Source: Streptomyces sp. NBC_00286 (GTDB lineage Bacteria > Actinomycetota > Actinomycetes > Streptomycetales > Streptomycetaceae). Taken from it: a stretch of DNA of 64,000 nucleotides. Under the pieces are notes generated by a model that did no database searches, was not told the origin of the DNA, and worked only from the letters and a program-made list of their open reading frames with translations. Of this stretch, positions 37,290 through 45,500 are shown one piece after another. Each line of letters starts with the position of its first letter. The stretch's first letter is position 1. The translations under genes were made by a program, and so were the position numbers. The stretch lies in the NCBI RefSeq assembly GCF_036173125.1, contig NZ_CP108054.1:2604001-2668000 (forward strand), in the 5' to 3' direction.

Positions 37290-38156
37290 TCAGAACCCCT
37301 CGTCTCCCAACCCCTCCGTGTCCTCCCCCTCTTCCTCCAGCGCCTGCCGGACCACTCTGAGAGCCATGCCCTCGGAGTAGCCCTTGCGGGCGAGCATGCC
37401 CGCAAGGCGCCGTAGCCGTTTGTCGCGGTCGAGGCCTCGGGTGGAGCGCAGCTTGCGGGCCACGAGCTCCCGCGCCGTTGCCTCCTCCTGCTCGGAGTCG
37501 AGCTGTCCGACGGCCTCGTCGATCAGCGTCGAGTCCACGCCCTTGGTCCGCAGCTCCTGCGCCAGCGCTCGCCGGGCCAGGCCCCGGCCGTGGTGACGGG
37601 ACTCCACCCAGGCGTCCGCGAAGGCGCTGTCGTTGATCAGGCCAACCTCTTCGAAGCGGGACAGCACCTCGTCCGCCACGTCGTCCGGGATCTCGCGCTT
37701 GCGCAGCGCGTCCGCGAGTTGCTTTCGCGTGCGGGGGGTCCCGGTGAGCAGGCGCAGGCAGATGGCCCGCGCCCGCTCAACCGGGTCCCCTGAAGGCTCC
37801 CCCGCCTCGGCCCTCGACGAGGAAGGGGGGCTTCCGTTCTTCAGGCCGCCGGACGACTCCCCGAAGCCGCGCCTCCGGCGGCCACGAGACCGTCCATCAC
37901 GGCCACCGCCCCGACTTACGCCGCTACTTGGCGCACCGTCATCGCGAGGCGAACCGTCACCACGGCGCGGGCCACGCCGGCCGTCACCGTCCGGATCACT
38001 GCCGTACGCCCCCTCGGCGCTCGCGCCAGTGCCGTCCAGCCCGTCACCGCCCATTGCCCTGTCTCCGCCTCCGACGGAGCCGACGTCACCTCGGTGGCTC
38101 TGCCCTTCCGGGCCACCGGGATAGACGTACTCAGCCCAGTCGGTTCGTCGCGTCAC
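37290..38156 (-). CDS. recX: RecA regulator RecX
   Basis: RecX (288 residues) binds RecA filaments and limits their activity. The first ~120 residues are Gly/Arg/Asp/Ser-rich and disordered; the RecX core begins at ERARAICLRLLTGTPRTRKQLADAL and contains three helical repeats ending RLAGMLARKGYSEGMALRVVRQAL. The start is the GTG at 38154-38156, three bases after the recA stop, so recA and recX form one operon with translational coupling. The long N-terminal extension is common in streptomycetes. Confidence 0.92.
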   Translation of the reverse strand: MTRRTDWAEYVYPGGPEGQSHRGDVGSVGGGDRAMGGDGLDGTGASAEGAYGSDPDGDGRRGPRRGDGSPRDDGAPSSGVSRGGGRDGRSRGRRRRGFGESSGGLKNGSPPSSSRAEAGEPSGDPVERARAICLRLLTGTPRTRKQLADALRKREIPDDVADEVLSRFEEVGLINDSAFADAWVESRHHGRGLARRALAQELRTKGVDSTLIDEAVGQLDSEQEEATARELVARKLRSTRGLDRDKRLRRLAGMLARKGYSEGMALRVVRQALEEEGEDTEGLGDEGF

Positions 38157-38159
38157 GGA

Positions 38160-40376
38160 TCAGCTCTTGGGCGCCGCGGCCTTGGACTTGGTGGCCTTGG
38201 CCGCCGGAGCAGGCGCCGTCTTCGCAGCCTCGTTCGGGACGGCCGAGACCGCCGCGTCCGCACCCGGCTCGACGGTCGGCTCCACCGGCTTCACACCGAC
38301 GCCCAGCTTCTCCTTGATCTTCTTCTCGATCTCGTTGGCGAGGTCGGGGTTGTCCTTCAGGAAGTTGCGAGCATTCTCCTTGCCCTGTCCGAGCTGGTCG
38401 CCCTCGTACGTGTACCAGGCGCCGGCCTTGCGGACGAAGCCGTGCTCCACACCCATGTCGATCAGGCCGCCCTCGCGGCTGATGCCCTGCCCGTAGAGGA
38501 TGTCGAACTCGGCCTGCTTGAAGGGGGGCGCGACCTTGTTCTTGACGACCTTGACGCGCGTGCGGTTGCCTACCGCGTCCGTGCCGTCCTTCAGGGTCTC
38601 GATGCGGCGGATGTCCATGCGCACCGAGGCGTAGAACTTCAGGGCCCGGCCACCGGTCGTGGTCTCCGGGCTGTTGTGCACCATGACGCCGTCCACGAAG
38701 TAGTTGTGCGTGCCCTCGACTTCGATGTCGAACTTCTTCATGGAACGCGTCGGCGGCTTGACGTGGATGTCAAGGATCCTCGAGGCCACCAGGCGCTGTG
38801 TCTCCTCGACGAACTCCGGCTCGACACCGAACCGCCCACGGAAGCGCGGAAGGAGCTTGTACTGCATGGAGGGGTGCACGAAGGGAGCCACCATCTCCTG
38901 GAAGCGCGCCGATGAGTCGGTGCTGAAGTGCAGTACGGCCATCTGTCGCTCACCTGCGAGGCGGAGTCGCACGTCCAGGCCATGCGTGTCTCGCAGGTAG
39001 TCGACGATGCGTTCCCGTGAGCCTTCACTCATGGCTTCGACGCAGATCTCGATCCGGCCCGAGCCGCCTTCCGTACGCTCCTGAAGCCCCTGGGAGCGCA
39101 CCGTGAAGCAACCGTCGTCCATGTACCAGACGGCGAGGGCCAGCGGGGTCAGCGCCTTGAGGTGCTCCCAGGTGATGTGCTTCTTGTCTCCGCCGAGGTA
39201 GACGACTTCCCTCAGCTCGTCCAGCTCCGGAAGCGGAGTGAAGTCCGCGAAGACCGCACCCTTCTCGTTCTGTGTCCGAGAGCATCCGATGTTCCCGAGC
39301 AACGAGACCTTCCAGTCCAGGTACTCGGCCTGCTTGGCACCGTGCCCCATACGGAAACGAACTCCGGTGCGGCCCTTCCTGTTCGGGGAAAGGCTGCCGT
39401 CGCCCATCAGTGCCCCGAGGACGACCTGCTCCTGCTGCCCGCTCAGCGCCTTCTTCTCACTGATGAGCACGCGGTCTCCGGCGATCAGTTCACCCGCCTC
39501 ACGCCAGCCTCCTGGTGTGCGGATCAAGTGGTTCTCCGTCGCGGCGAACTGCGCCTTGCCGTTCTTTCCAGACTTGGCCACGGTGAACTGAAGGAACCGC
39601 TCGGCGTTCCCGTTGTCGAACCAGTTGGTGATGCGTCGAGGGACGATCTTGTCGGTGTCCGGGTCGTAGGAGAGGACCTCAACATCCATCCGCTGGTTGA
39701 CGATCTTGCCGATCTTCTCCTGCGTACCGTCGGCGAGGGTGACCCGAGTCGAGTAGTTGAAGCACCCGAACATCACGCCGATCTTCTCGCGCAGCTGGTT
39801 GATGAAGATCGCGGTGGTCTTGGACTGGTTGAGTGCGCTGGTGATCTTCCGGAGGGCCTGGCTCATCAGGCGGGCCTGCAGACCCACGTGCGAGTCGCCC
39901 ATCTCGCCCTCGATCTCCGCGCGTGGCACGAGGGCGGCGACGGAGTCGATGACGATGAGGTCGAGGGCGCCGGAGCGGACGAGCATGTCCACGATTTCCA
40001 GGGCCTGCTCGCCGTTGTCCGGCTGGGACAGGATCAGGTTGTCGATGTCGACGCCGAGCTTCTTCGCGTACTCGGGGTCGAGGGCGTGCTCCGCGTCCAC
40101 GAAGGCCACCTGGCCGCCGGCCTTCTGCGCGTTCGCCACCGCGTGCAGGGTCAGGGTCGTCTTGCCGGAGGACTCCGGTCCGTACACCTCCACCACTCGG
40201 CCGCGCGGGATGCCGCCGACGCCGAGCGCTACGTCGAGTGCGGTCGACCCGGTGGGGATGACCTCGATGGGCTCGTTCGGCCGCTCGCCCATGCGCATGA
40301 CTGCGCCTTTGCCGAACTGCCGTTCAATCTGTGCGAGTGCGGCTTCGAGGGCCTTCTCGCGGTCGGTTCCTGCCAT
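38160..40376 (-). CDS. recA: Recombinase RecA, interrupted by an in-frame intein
   Basis: The 738-residue precursor contains a 374-residue RecA (204 + 170) and a 364-residue intein. RecA parts: Walker [10 protein letters not shown] at about 66-74, [41 protein letters not shown], then after the intein [14 protein letters not shown] and a C-terminal Ala/Lys-rich tail. The intein lies in DNA-binding loop L2, between Gly204 and the next extein Ser. The ATG at 40376 gives [10 protein letters not shown]; upstream frame has no homology. It is under an SOS-type promoter (40525-40554) and is followed by recX. RecA function depends on splicing. Confidence 0.95.
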   Translation of the reverse strand: MAGTDREKALEAALAQIERQFGKGAVMRMGERPNEPIEVIPTGSTALDVALGVGGIPRGRVVEVYGPESSGKTTLTLHAVANAQKAGGQVAFVDAEHALDPEYAKKLGVDIDNLILSQPDNGEQALEIVDMLVRSGALDLIVIDSVAALVPRAEIEGEMGDSHVGLQARLMSQALRKITSALNQSKTTAIFINQLREKIGVMFGCFNYSTRVTLADGTQEKIGKIVNQRMDVEVLSYDPDTDKIVPRRITNWFDNGNAERFLQFTVAKSGKNGKAQFAATENHLIRTPGGWREAGELIAGDRVLISEKKALSGQQEQVVLGALMGDGSLSPNRKGRTGVRFRMGHGAKQAEYLDWKVSLLGNIGCSRTQNEKGAVFADFTPLPELDELREVVYLGGDKKHITWEHLKALTPLALAVWYMDDGCFTVRSQGLQERTEGGSGRIEICVEAMSEGSRERIVDYLRDTHGLDVRLRLAGERQMAVLHFSTDSSARFQEMVAPFVHPSMQYKLLPRFRGRFGVEPEFVEETQRLVASRILDIHVKPPTRSMKKFDIEVEGTHNYFVDGVMVHNSPETTTGGRALKFYASVRMDIRRIETLKDGTDAVGNRTRVKVVKNKVAPPFKQAEFDILYGQGISREGGLIDMGVEHGFVRKAGAWYTYEGDQLGQGKENARNFLKDNPDLANEIEKKIKEKLGVGVKPVEPTVEPGADAAVSAVPNEAAKTAPAPAAKATKSKAAAPKS
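38673..39764 (-). other. RecA intein with LAGLIDADG homing endonuclease (364 aa)
   Basis: Self-splicing protein element inside recA. Block A starts at Cys1 ([10 protein letters not shown]), block B has T76-E-N-H79, block F reads [15 protein letters not shown], block G is VMVHN, and the +1 extein residue is Ser. All residues needed for splicing are present. Two LAGLIDADG motifs, [10 protein letters not shown] (about 116-125) and [11 protein letters not shown] (about 208-218), keep their acidic residues, so the endonuclease looks intact. The insertion point (residue 205) and intein sequence resemble the Mycobacterium leprae RecA intein rather than that of M. tuberculosis, which sits elsewhere; this comparison is from memory. 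Confidence 0.93.
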
Positions 40377-40524
40377 GGGTTCCACCCGATTTGCTTGAGT
40401 CGATCGCTTCACGTCAAAGACGCTAACGCCTACCACTGACAATGCGCCCCGACGCCCGTCCTGCCTGTGGATAACTCGGGCACTTCCCCGCGAAATCGCC
40501 GTCGAGAGCCCCGCCGGAGATTCC

Positions 40525-40554
40525 ATAAGAATGGATGTTCGATTTTGGTGTCAA
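40525..40554 (-). promoter_or_regulatory. recA promoter with SOS-like box
   Basis: Read on the minus strand, TTGACA, an 18-bp spacer and TCTTAT form a promoter. The spacer and -10 overlap TCGAACATCCATTCT (40528-40542), a LexA-type box with one perfect half (CGAAC) and a poor second half. This matches the promoter layout I recall for streptomycete recA. Confidence 0.8.
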
Positions 40555-40602
40555 GCGCACCACCCGCCTCAATCGCGACCCGTGGGCGTGTGCGCGGATG
40601 CG

Positions 40603-41889
40603 CTACGAGGAGTCCCGCACCGCTTCCCCGTCCGCTTCCTCCGCCGCTTCGCTTTCCACTACCGGCTGCGCCCTCCCTGGCCCGCTCAAAACGCCTCGTA
40701 GGCGCGCGAGGAGAGCGCTCGAGCCCCGCCTACGGTGCCCCTGCACCCGAGGGTCGTCCGTCACGTCGTACCGCTTCACATACGCCCCCAGGAACGCCTG
40801 CAGCGTGGCGACGGCGGGGATGGCTATCAGTGCGCCGACGGCGCCGAGCAGCGCGGTGCCCGCGATGACGGACCCGAAGGCCACTGCCGGGTGGACGTCC
40901 ACGGTTCTGGCGGTCAGCTTGGGCTGCAGCACGTAGTTCTCGAACTGCTGGTAGACCACGACGAAGATCATCACCCACAGCGCGTACCAGGGATTGACCG
41001 TGAAGGCGATCAGCATGGGCAGGGCGCCGGCGAGGTAGGTGCCGATCGTGGGGATGAACTGCGAGACCAGGCCCACCCAGACGGCGAGCACGGGGGCGTA
41101 GTCCACTTCGAGGGTCTCCAGCAGGATGTAGTGCGCTATGCCGGAGATCAGTGCCATCAGGCCGCGTGAGTAGATGTATCCGCCGGTCTTGTTGACGGCG
41201 ATTTCCCAGGCGCGCAGCACCTCGGCCTGGCGGGCGGGCGGCAGTACGGAGCACAGCGCGCGCCGCAGTCGCGGTCCGTCGGCGGCGAAGTAGAACGAGA
41301 ACAGTGTGATCGTCAGGAGTTGGAAGAGACCGCCGACGACCTGGGCGGACACGTCGAGGACGCCGCCTGCGCTGTTCTGCACGTATCTGCGGAGCCAGTC
41401 GGAGCGGAGCAGGCTGTCCTGGATGTCGACGCGGCTGAGCTCAGTGTGGAAGGTCGTGTTGATCCAGCTGATCACCGAGTCGACGTACTTCGGGAACTCT
41501 TCGACGATGTCGATGATCTGTCCGGCGAGCATCGAGCCGAGCAGGGTGACGAAGCCTGCGCCCGCGATCATCACTGCGAAGAACACGAGGGCGGTGGCCA
41601 GTCCTCTGCGCATGCCGTACGCGGCCATCCAGCTCACCGCGGGTTCGATGGCGAGTGCCAGGAAGAACGCGATCAGGATGTTGATCAGCAGCCCGGTCAG
41701 CTGGTGGAAGGCCCAACTGCCCAGTTGGAAGCAGGCGATGAGGGTGAGGGCGAGTACCATGGCGCGTGGCAGCCAGCGTGGCATGCGGGTGCGCCCCGTC
41801 GGGTCTTCGGTCGAGGGCCGCGTGGGCGGCGTCGTGCCGAGCGGGGATGCCTGCTGTGCGACCTGGGCGGTCTCGTCTGTCGATGCCAC
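40603..41889 (-). CDS. AI-2E family membrane transporter (UPF0118/PerM-like)
   Basis: A polytopic membrane protein of about 428 residues in the AI-2E/PerM family. Paired TM segments at the N-terminus (VLALTLIACF, LLINILIAFFLALAIEPAV), a long soluble helical region with FPKYVDSVISW, and a C-terminal TM cluster with PTIGTYLAGALPMLIAF and the GSVIAGTALLGAVGALIAIPAVA signature are seen. Start uncertain: GTG at 41889 (VASTDET) is preferred by similarity, GTG at 41907 is also open; neither has a good ribosome-binding site. The substrate of this family in actinobacteria is unknown. Acidic cytosolic C-terminus. Confidence 0.8.
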   Translation of the reverse strand: MASTDETAQVAQQASPLGTTPPTRPSTEDPTGRTRMPRWLPRAMVLALTLIACFQLGSWAFHQLTGLLINILIAFFLALAIEPAVSWMAAYGMRRGLATALVFFAVMIAGAGFVTLLGSMLAGQIIDIVEEFPKYVDSVISWINTTFHTELSRVDIQDSLLRSDWLRRYVQNSAGGVLDVSAQVVGGLFQLLTITLFSFYFAADGPRLRRALCSVLPPARQAEVLRAWEIAVNKTGGYIYSRGLMALISGIAHYILLETLEVDYAPVLAVWVGLVSQFIPTIGTYLAGALPMLIAFTVNPWYALWVMIFVVVYQQFENYVLQPKLTARTVDVHPAVAFGSVIAGTALLGAVGALIAIPAVATLQAFLGAYVKRYDVTDDPRVQGHRRRGSSALLARLRGVLSGPGRAQPVVESEAAEEADGEAVRDSS

Positions 41890-41949
41890 CGTCCAAGTCT
41901 CGCCCACGCCACCGACAATCGGTCCCGGTCTTCGGATCCTCGTGGTCGC

Positions 41950-42144
41950 TCAGCGCCTTTCGTGCGGAACGTTCATGGCGGTGCACACCGCGCGCCACAC
42001 GTCCTTTGCCTCCCAGCCCGCGTCCAGCGCCTGGTGGACGGTGCGTCCGCCGAGTTCCGACATGACGTGATCGCGCGCGAAGGTGTCGGCGTATCCCTTG
42101 CCGAAGTGTTCCGCCATCCGCTGCCAGAAGACCGTCAACCGCAT
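41950..42144 (-). CDS. DUF3046 protein
   Basis: A 64-residue actinobacterial DUF3046 protein: MRLTVFWQRMAEHFG, YADTFARDHVMSELGGRTV and DVWRAVC. It is typically found near recA in actinobacteria, as here. Function unknown. Confidence 0.85.
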   Translation of the reverse strand: MRLTVFWQRMAEHFGKGYADTFARDHVMSELGGRTVHQALDAGWEAKDVWRAVCTAMNVPHERR

Positions 42145-42223
42145 GACTCCAGTATCCCGCCCCTGAGGGTGGGTCCGAGCCGGGACCGCTTGTCGAGAAC
42201 GCTTTCCGCCCTACGGTCGGGCC

Positions 42224-43168
42224 ATGGCCGAAACTGGAGCATCCCCACTCCCCCCGAAGCGCCCGGCGCACTCCCTGCTCACCCGCGCCGAGCACTTCGT
42301 CTGGCTGACCGCGCGCGTGCTGGAGCAGCGGCGTTTCGCGTACCACTTCCTCGGTGGCAGTGCCGACGCGGTGGAGACCGCGCTGGCGGCGTACCGCAAT
42401 GACGACGAGGGGTACGGTCACGCGCTCGAGCCCGATCTCCGGGGCCCGGTCAGCCAGCCCCTGCACACCGGGCACGCGCTGCGCGTCCTGGACTCGATCG
42501 GTCGGTGCGGCGGGCAGCGGGTAGAGCGTGTGTGCCGTTATCTGACCGCCGTGTCGACGCAGGACGGCGCGCTGCCGGCGATCCATCCCAGCCAGCGCGG
42601 CTATCCGGTGGCGCCCTTCGTGCCGGTCGTGGACGACCCGCCCAGTGAACTCCTCGCCACAGGACCCGTCGTGGGCTTGCTGCACCGCAACGAGGTGTGG
42701 CACGCCTGGCTGTTCAGGGCCACCGACTTCTGCTGGCAGGCGGTGGAGTCCTTGGAGAAGTCGCATCCGTACGAGATCGAGGCGGCCGTGGCTTTTCTGG
42801 ACTCCGCGCCCGATCGTTCGCGTGCGGAGGCGGCGGCCGACCGGCTCGGCCGTCTGGTGCGCGAGCATCGGCTCGTTGCGCTTGCCCCGGAGCGGCGTGA
42901 GGAGTTTCCGGTGGCGCCGGGTTACGCACCGGGCGAGCACCACTTCGCGCACGACTACGCGAAGACGCCGGACTCGCTCGCGCGCGCGTGGTTCACCGAC
43001 GAGGAGATGGATCGCTCGCTGGACTTCCTGGCCAACGAGCAGGAGGAGGACGGCGGTTGGCCGATCCGTTGGCGACAGTGGGCGCCGGGCACCGCCCTGG
43101 AGGCGCGTCCGATCGTCACGATCGAGGCGCTGCGTACTCTGCGGGCGTACGGGCGGCCTGTCGGCTGA
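42224..43168 (+). CDS. Conserved hypothetical protein, probable alpha-toroid (prenyltransferase/cyclase-like repeats)
   Basis: A 314-residue soluble protein. The C-terminal EQEEDGGWPIRWRQWAPG and the earlier VSTQDGALPA segments resemble QW-type repeats of squalene cyclase/prenyltransferase alpha-alpha toroids, but no DxDD or metal motif of a cyclase was recognised. The N-terminal RAEHFVWLTARVLEQRRFAYHFLGG is characteristic of this streptomycete protein family. Stands alone between DUF3046 (divergent) and azlD (convergent). Function unknown. Confidence 0.7.
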   Translation: MAETGASPLPPKRPAHSLLTRAEHFVWLTARVLEQRRFAYHFLGGSADAVETALAAYRNDDEGYGHALEPDLRGPVSQPLHTGHALRVLDSIGRCGGQRVERVCRYLTAVSTQDGALPAIHPSQRGYPVAPFVPVVDDPPSELLATGPVVGLLHRNEVWHAWLFRATDFCWQAVESLEKSHPYEIEAAVAFLDSAPDRSRAEAAADRLGRLVREHRLVALAPERREEFPVAPGYAPGEHHFAHDYAKTPDSLARAWFTDEEMDRSLDFLANEQEEDGGWPIRWRQWAPGTALEARPIVTIEALRTLRAYGRPVG

Positions 43169-43190
43169 CGTGCCCAGGGCCGGGCGTCTA

Positions 43191-43234
43191 GGGCGGCGCG
43201 TACGTAAACCGGCCTCCACGCGCGCGTGCCGCCC
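43191..43234. terminator. Terminator hairpin between convergent toroid-like gene and azlD
   Basis: GGGCGGCGCG pairs with CGTGCCGCCC over ten positions (one G-T wobble) around a 24-base loop. The loop also contains part of an ACGCGCGCGT palindrome. Confidence 0.5.
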
Positions 43235-43247
43235 CCCGCCCGCTGCG

Positions 43248-43556
43248 TCAGCCGGTCATCGCCCGCACCCCTGCCGTGACCAACACGGCCGCCGCGACGA
43301 CGAGCAGGAAGGGAGCCCGCAGAAGCAGCGCCACGGCGGCTGCCGCAAGCCCCGCGGCCTTCGCGTCAAGGTGCAGGACCCGGCCGTCGGCGAAGGTCTG
43401 CTGGGCCGTAAGAGCGGCCAGCAGAGCGACGGGTAGTAGGGCGGCCATCCGTTGGACGAGCGGCCTTTCCAGGACCCCCGCGGGGACGAGGAGACCGATG
43501 AGCTTGACGGCGTAGCAGCCGACGGCGGTCACGCCGATCGCGATCCAGATGTTCAA
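43248..43556 (-). CDS. azlD: AzlD-family branched-chain amino acid exporter subunit
   Basis: A 102-residue membrane protein of three to four hydrophobic helices starting MNIWIAIGVTAVGCYAVKLIG, the AzlD (BrnE-like) small subunit. Its start overlaps the azlC stop by four bases (ATGA), the usual azlC-azlD coupling. Together they would export branched-chain amino acids or analogues. Confidence 0.88.
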   Translation of the reverse strand: MNIWIAIGVTAVGCYAVKLIGLLVPAGVLERPLVQRMAALLPVALLAALTAQQTFADGRVLHLDAKAAGLAAAAVALLLRAPFLLVVAAAVLVTAGVRAMTG

Positions 43557-44323
43557 CGGTCTTCCCCCAGTGCGTCTGGTACGTCGTCGGCGGGCTCCTC
43601 AGTGGTCGTACGACCCCTGCGGCGGCCCTCCGCCCACAGGACGGCCGGTGCGGAAAGCGCGGCCACCAGGACGGGCACACCGGCGGGCAGTACGGGCAGA
43701 AGTCCGAGGCCCAGGACGACTGCGAGGCCTGCGACGGCCCGCTCCGTGGTCGTCTTGAGCATCGGCGCGAGGAGGGCCAGGAAGACGGCGGGCCCGGCGG
43801 CGTCCAGGCCCCAGGCGTTGGTGTCGCCGATTGCTTCGGCCCCCAGTGCGCCGAGCAATGTGGTGAGGTTCCACAGCACGTAGAGGGTCAGCCCGGTGAC
43901 GGTGAAGCCGATGCGCACACTGCGTCGAGTGGGTTGGGCGAGCGCGACGGCCGCGGTCTCGTCGATGACCCACTGGGCGGCGAACGGCCGCGTCGCGCGC
44001 GGGAGGGCCAGCAACTGCGACAGACGCAGCCCGTAGAAGGCGTTGCGTACCCCCAGGAAGAACGCGCCCGCGGCGGCGGTGAAGGGGTTTCCTCCGGCCG
44101 CCAGCGCCCCTACGAGGGCGAACTGCGAGGCGCCGGTGAACACCAGGAGGCTGAGTGCGCAGGTCTGCAGCAGGGTGAGGCCGCTTCCTGCCGAGGTCAC
44201 TCCGAAGGCGAAGCCGGACAGTCCGACGGCGACCCCGACGCCGAGGGCGTCTCGTACGACGGCGGCGTCGGGTTTTCCGCGTTCTTCACGGTGTGTGTCT
44301 GGGAGTGCTGTCTGTTCTGCCAC
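43553..44323 (-). CDS. azlC: AzlC-family branched-chain amino acid exporter subunit
   Basis: A 256-residue membrane protein with the AzlC signatures SGFAFGVTSAGSGL, LVFTGASQFALVG, FFLGVRNAFYGLRL and AAQWVIDETAAVA. The GTG at 44323 is used by similarity of the N-terminus (MAEQTALPD); its ribosome-binding site is weak. The start lies 127 bases inside the 3' end of the AraC-family gene in another frame, suggesting translational coupling or a misplaced regulator stop. Likely regulated by that AraC protein. Confidence 0.88.
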   Translation of the reverse strand: MAEQTALPDTHREERGKPDAAVVRDALGVGVAVGLSGFAFGVTSAGSGLTLLQTCALSLLVFTGASQFALVGALAAGGNPFTAAAGAFFLGVRNAFYGLRLSQLLALPRATRPFAAQWVIDETAAVALAQPTRRSVRIGFTVTGLTLYVLWNLTTLLGALGAEAIGDTNAWGLDAAGPAVFLALLAPMLKTTTERAVAGLAVVLGLGLLPVLPAGVPVLVAALSAPAVLWAEGRRRGRTTTEEPADDVPDALGEDR

Positions 44324-45186
44324 GCCTCGGACGGTAGAAGGAGCCTCTCCTGTGGGTCTTGTACGTTCTTGCGCTCGCGCTGGTACGCCCCTGGCGGCAC
44401 GCCCACGATCCGGGTGAAGTGGCGGTTGAGGTGCGGCTGGTCGGTGAAGCCCACGGCGTGGGCGGCTTCGGCGGGTGCGGTGCCGGCGTCGAGGAGGTGG
44501 CGTGCGCGGCGTACGCGGGCGTCGGTGAGCCAGGCGTGGGGAGGCATGCCGTAGGTGTCCCGGAAGGCACGCAGCAGCGCGAAGGGGCTGGTGCCGAGGT
44601 CGGCGGCGAGCCGTTCCAGGGTGGGCGGCTCGGTCATGCGTTCCTCTAGGACGGCACGCGCGCGTGCCGCGATTCGGGCGCCTGCCGTGCGCGGGGTGCG
44701 CTGCGGGAGCGGGCCTCCGTTCAGTCGCAGGAGTCGGGTCACGGCGACTCTCAGCAGGGTGTCGGCGGCGAGTGCGTTGCCTTCGTCGGCGGCGCGCAGG
44801 ACTTGGTGGACCAGGCGCACGGCGTAGGGGTCGTCGAGCACAGGGGCGGTGAATCCGGGGGTGCCGCGGATCACGGTGGTTTCGGCGGCGATCTCGGCCA
44901 CCAGGTCGGGGGACGGGTAGACCGCCCCGTACCGCCAGCCCTCGGGGCTGCCCGCGCGACCGGTGTGCGGGGTGTCTGGGTTGACCAGGGCCAGGGAGCC
45001 GGGTCCCGCGTACTGGTCCGCGCCGCCGTGGTGGAAGACTTCGACGCCGTCTGCGATGGCGGCGATGACGAAGTTCTCGTGGGTGTGCCGGACGAAGGTC
45101 TTCCGGATGTACCGGGCGCGCAGCAGATCGACGTCTGGCAGTTCCGGGTACCGCCAGTGCCGCGCTCGCTCGCCGGAACTTGCCAT
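44197..45186 (-). CDS. AraC-family transcriptional regulator
   Basis: A 329-residue regulator: an AraC-type cupin ligand domain (RHTHENFVIAAIADGVEVFHHGG, PDTPHTG) and a C-terminal double helix-turn-helix (LERLAADLGTSPFALLRAFRDTYGMPPHAWL, AHAVGFTDQPHLNRHFTRIVGVPPGAYQ). The ATG at 45186 gives the family start. After the DNA-binding domain there is an unusual ~60-residue Gln/Ser/Pro-rich tail that overlaps azlC by 127 bases. It probably controls azlCD, encoded immediately downstream. Confidence 0.85.
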   Translation of the reverse strand: MASSGERARHWRYPELPDVDLLRARYIRKTFVRHTHENFVIAAIADGVEVFHHGGADQYAGPGSLALVNPDTPHTGRAGSPEGWRYGAVYPSPDLVAEIAAETTVIRGTPGFTAPVLDDPYAVRLVHQVLRAADEGNALAADTLLRVAVTRLLRLNGGPLPQRTPRTAGARIAARARAVLEERMTEPPTLERLAADLGTSPFALLRAFRDTYGMPPHAWLTDARVRRARHLLDAGTAPAEAAHAVGFTDQPHLNRHFTRIVGVPPGAYQRERKNVQDPQERLLLPSEAWQNRQHSQTHTVKNAENPTPPSYETPSASGSPSDCPASPSE

Positions 45187-45500
45187 GTGCCCATTCTGCG
45201 TCAGGTCGCCCGTTGGGTTCGGGGGGTTTTCGAGCAGTGCGGGCATGGGATGCTGCCGGGCCCGGACTCGGTCCTCCGCTGGGAGCTGAGCGGTTCGGGG
45301 CGACGATGCGGGGCGGCAGGTGCGTACGCCCCCATCAGGTGCGTATGCCCTCATCGCGGCGCGTAGCACCCCGCACCGCAGCCTGCGCCGGCCCTCGCCA
45401 CAGCCCGTTCCTCTGGCTCCGGCGCCTCGCGCCGACCCCCGCCGCGAGACCATTTTCGCAGGTCAGACGCATTGTCAGTGGCGAGGTGCAGGATGGGGGC
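45187..45500. other. Divergent promoter region between araC-type gene and lhr
   Basis: About 314 bases without a credible gene. It contains a tandem pair of 19-base units at 45317-45335 and 45336-45354, identical except at two positions (CAGGTGCGTA then C/T GCCC C/T CAT). These may be regulatory or a slippage product. No other feature is clear. Confidence 0.5.
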
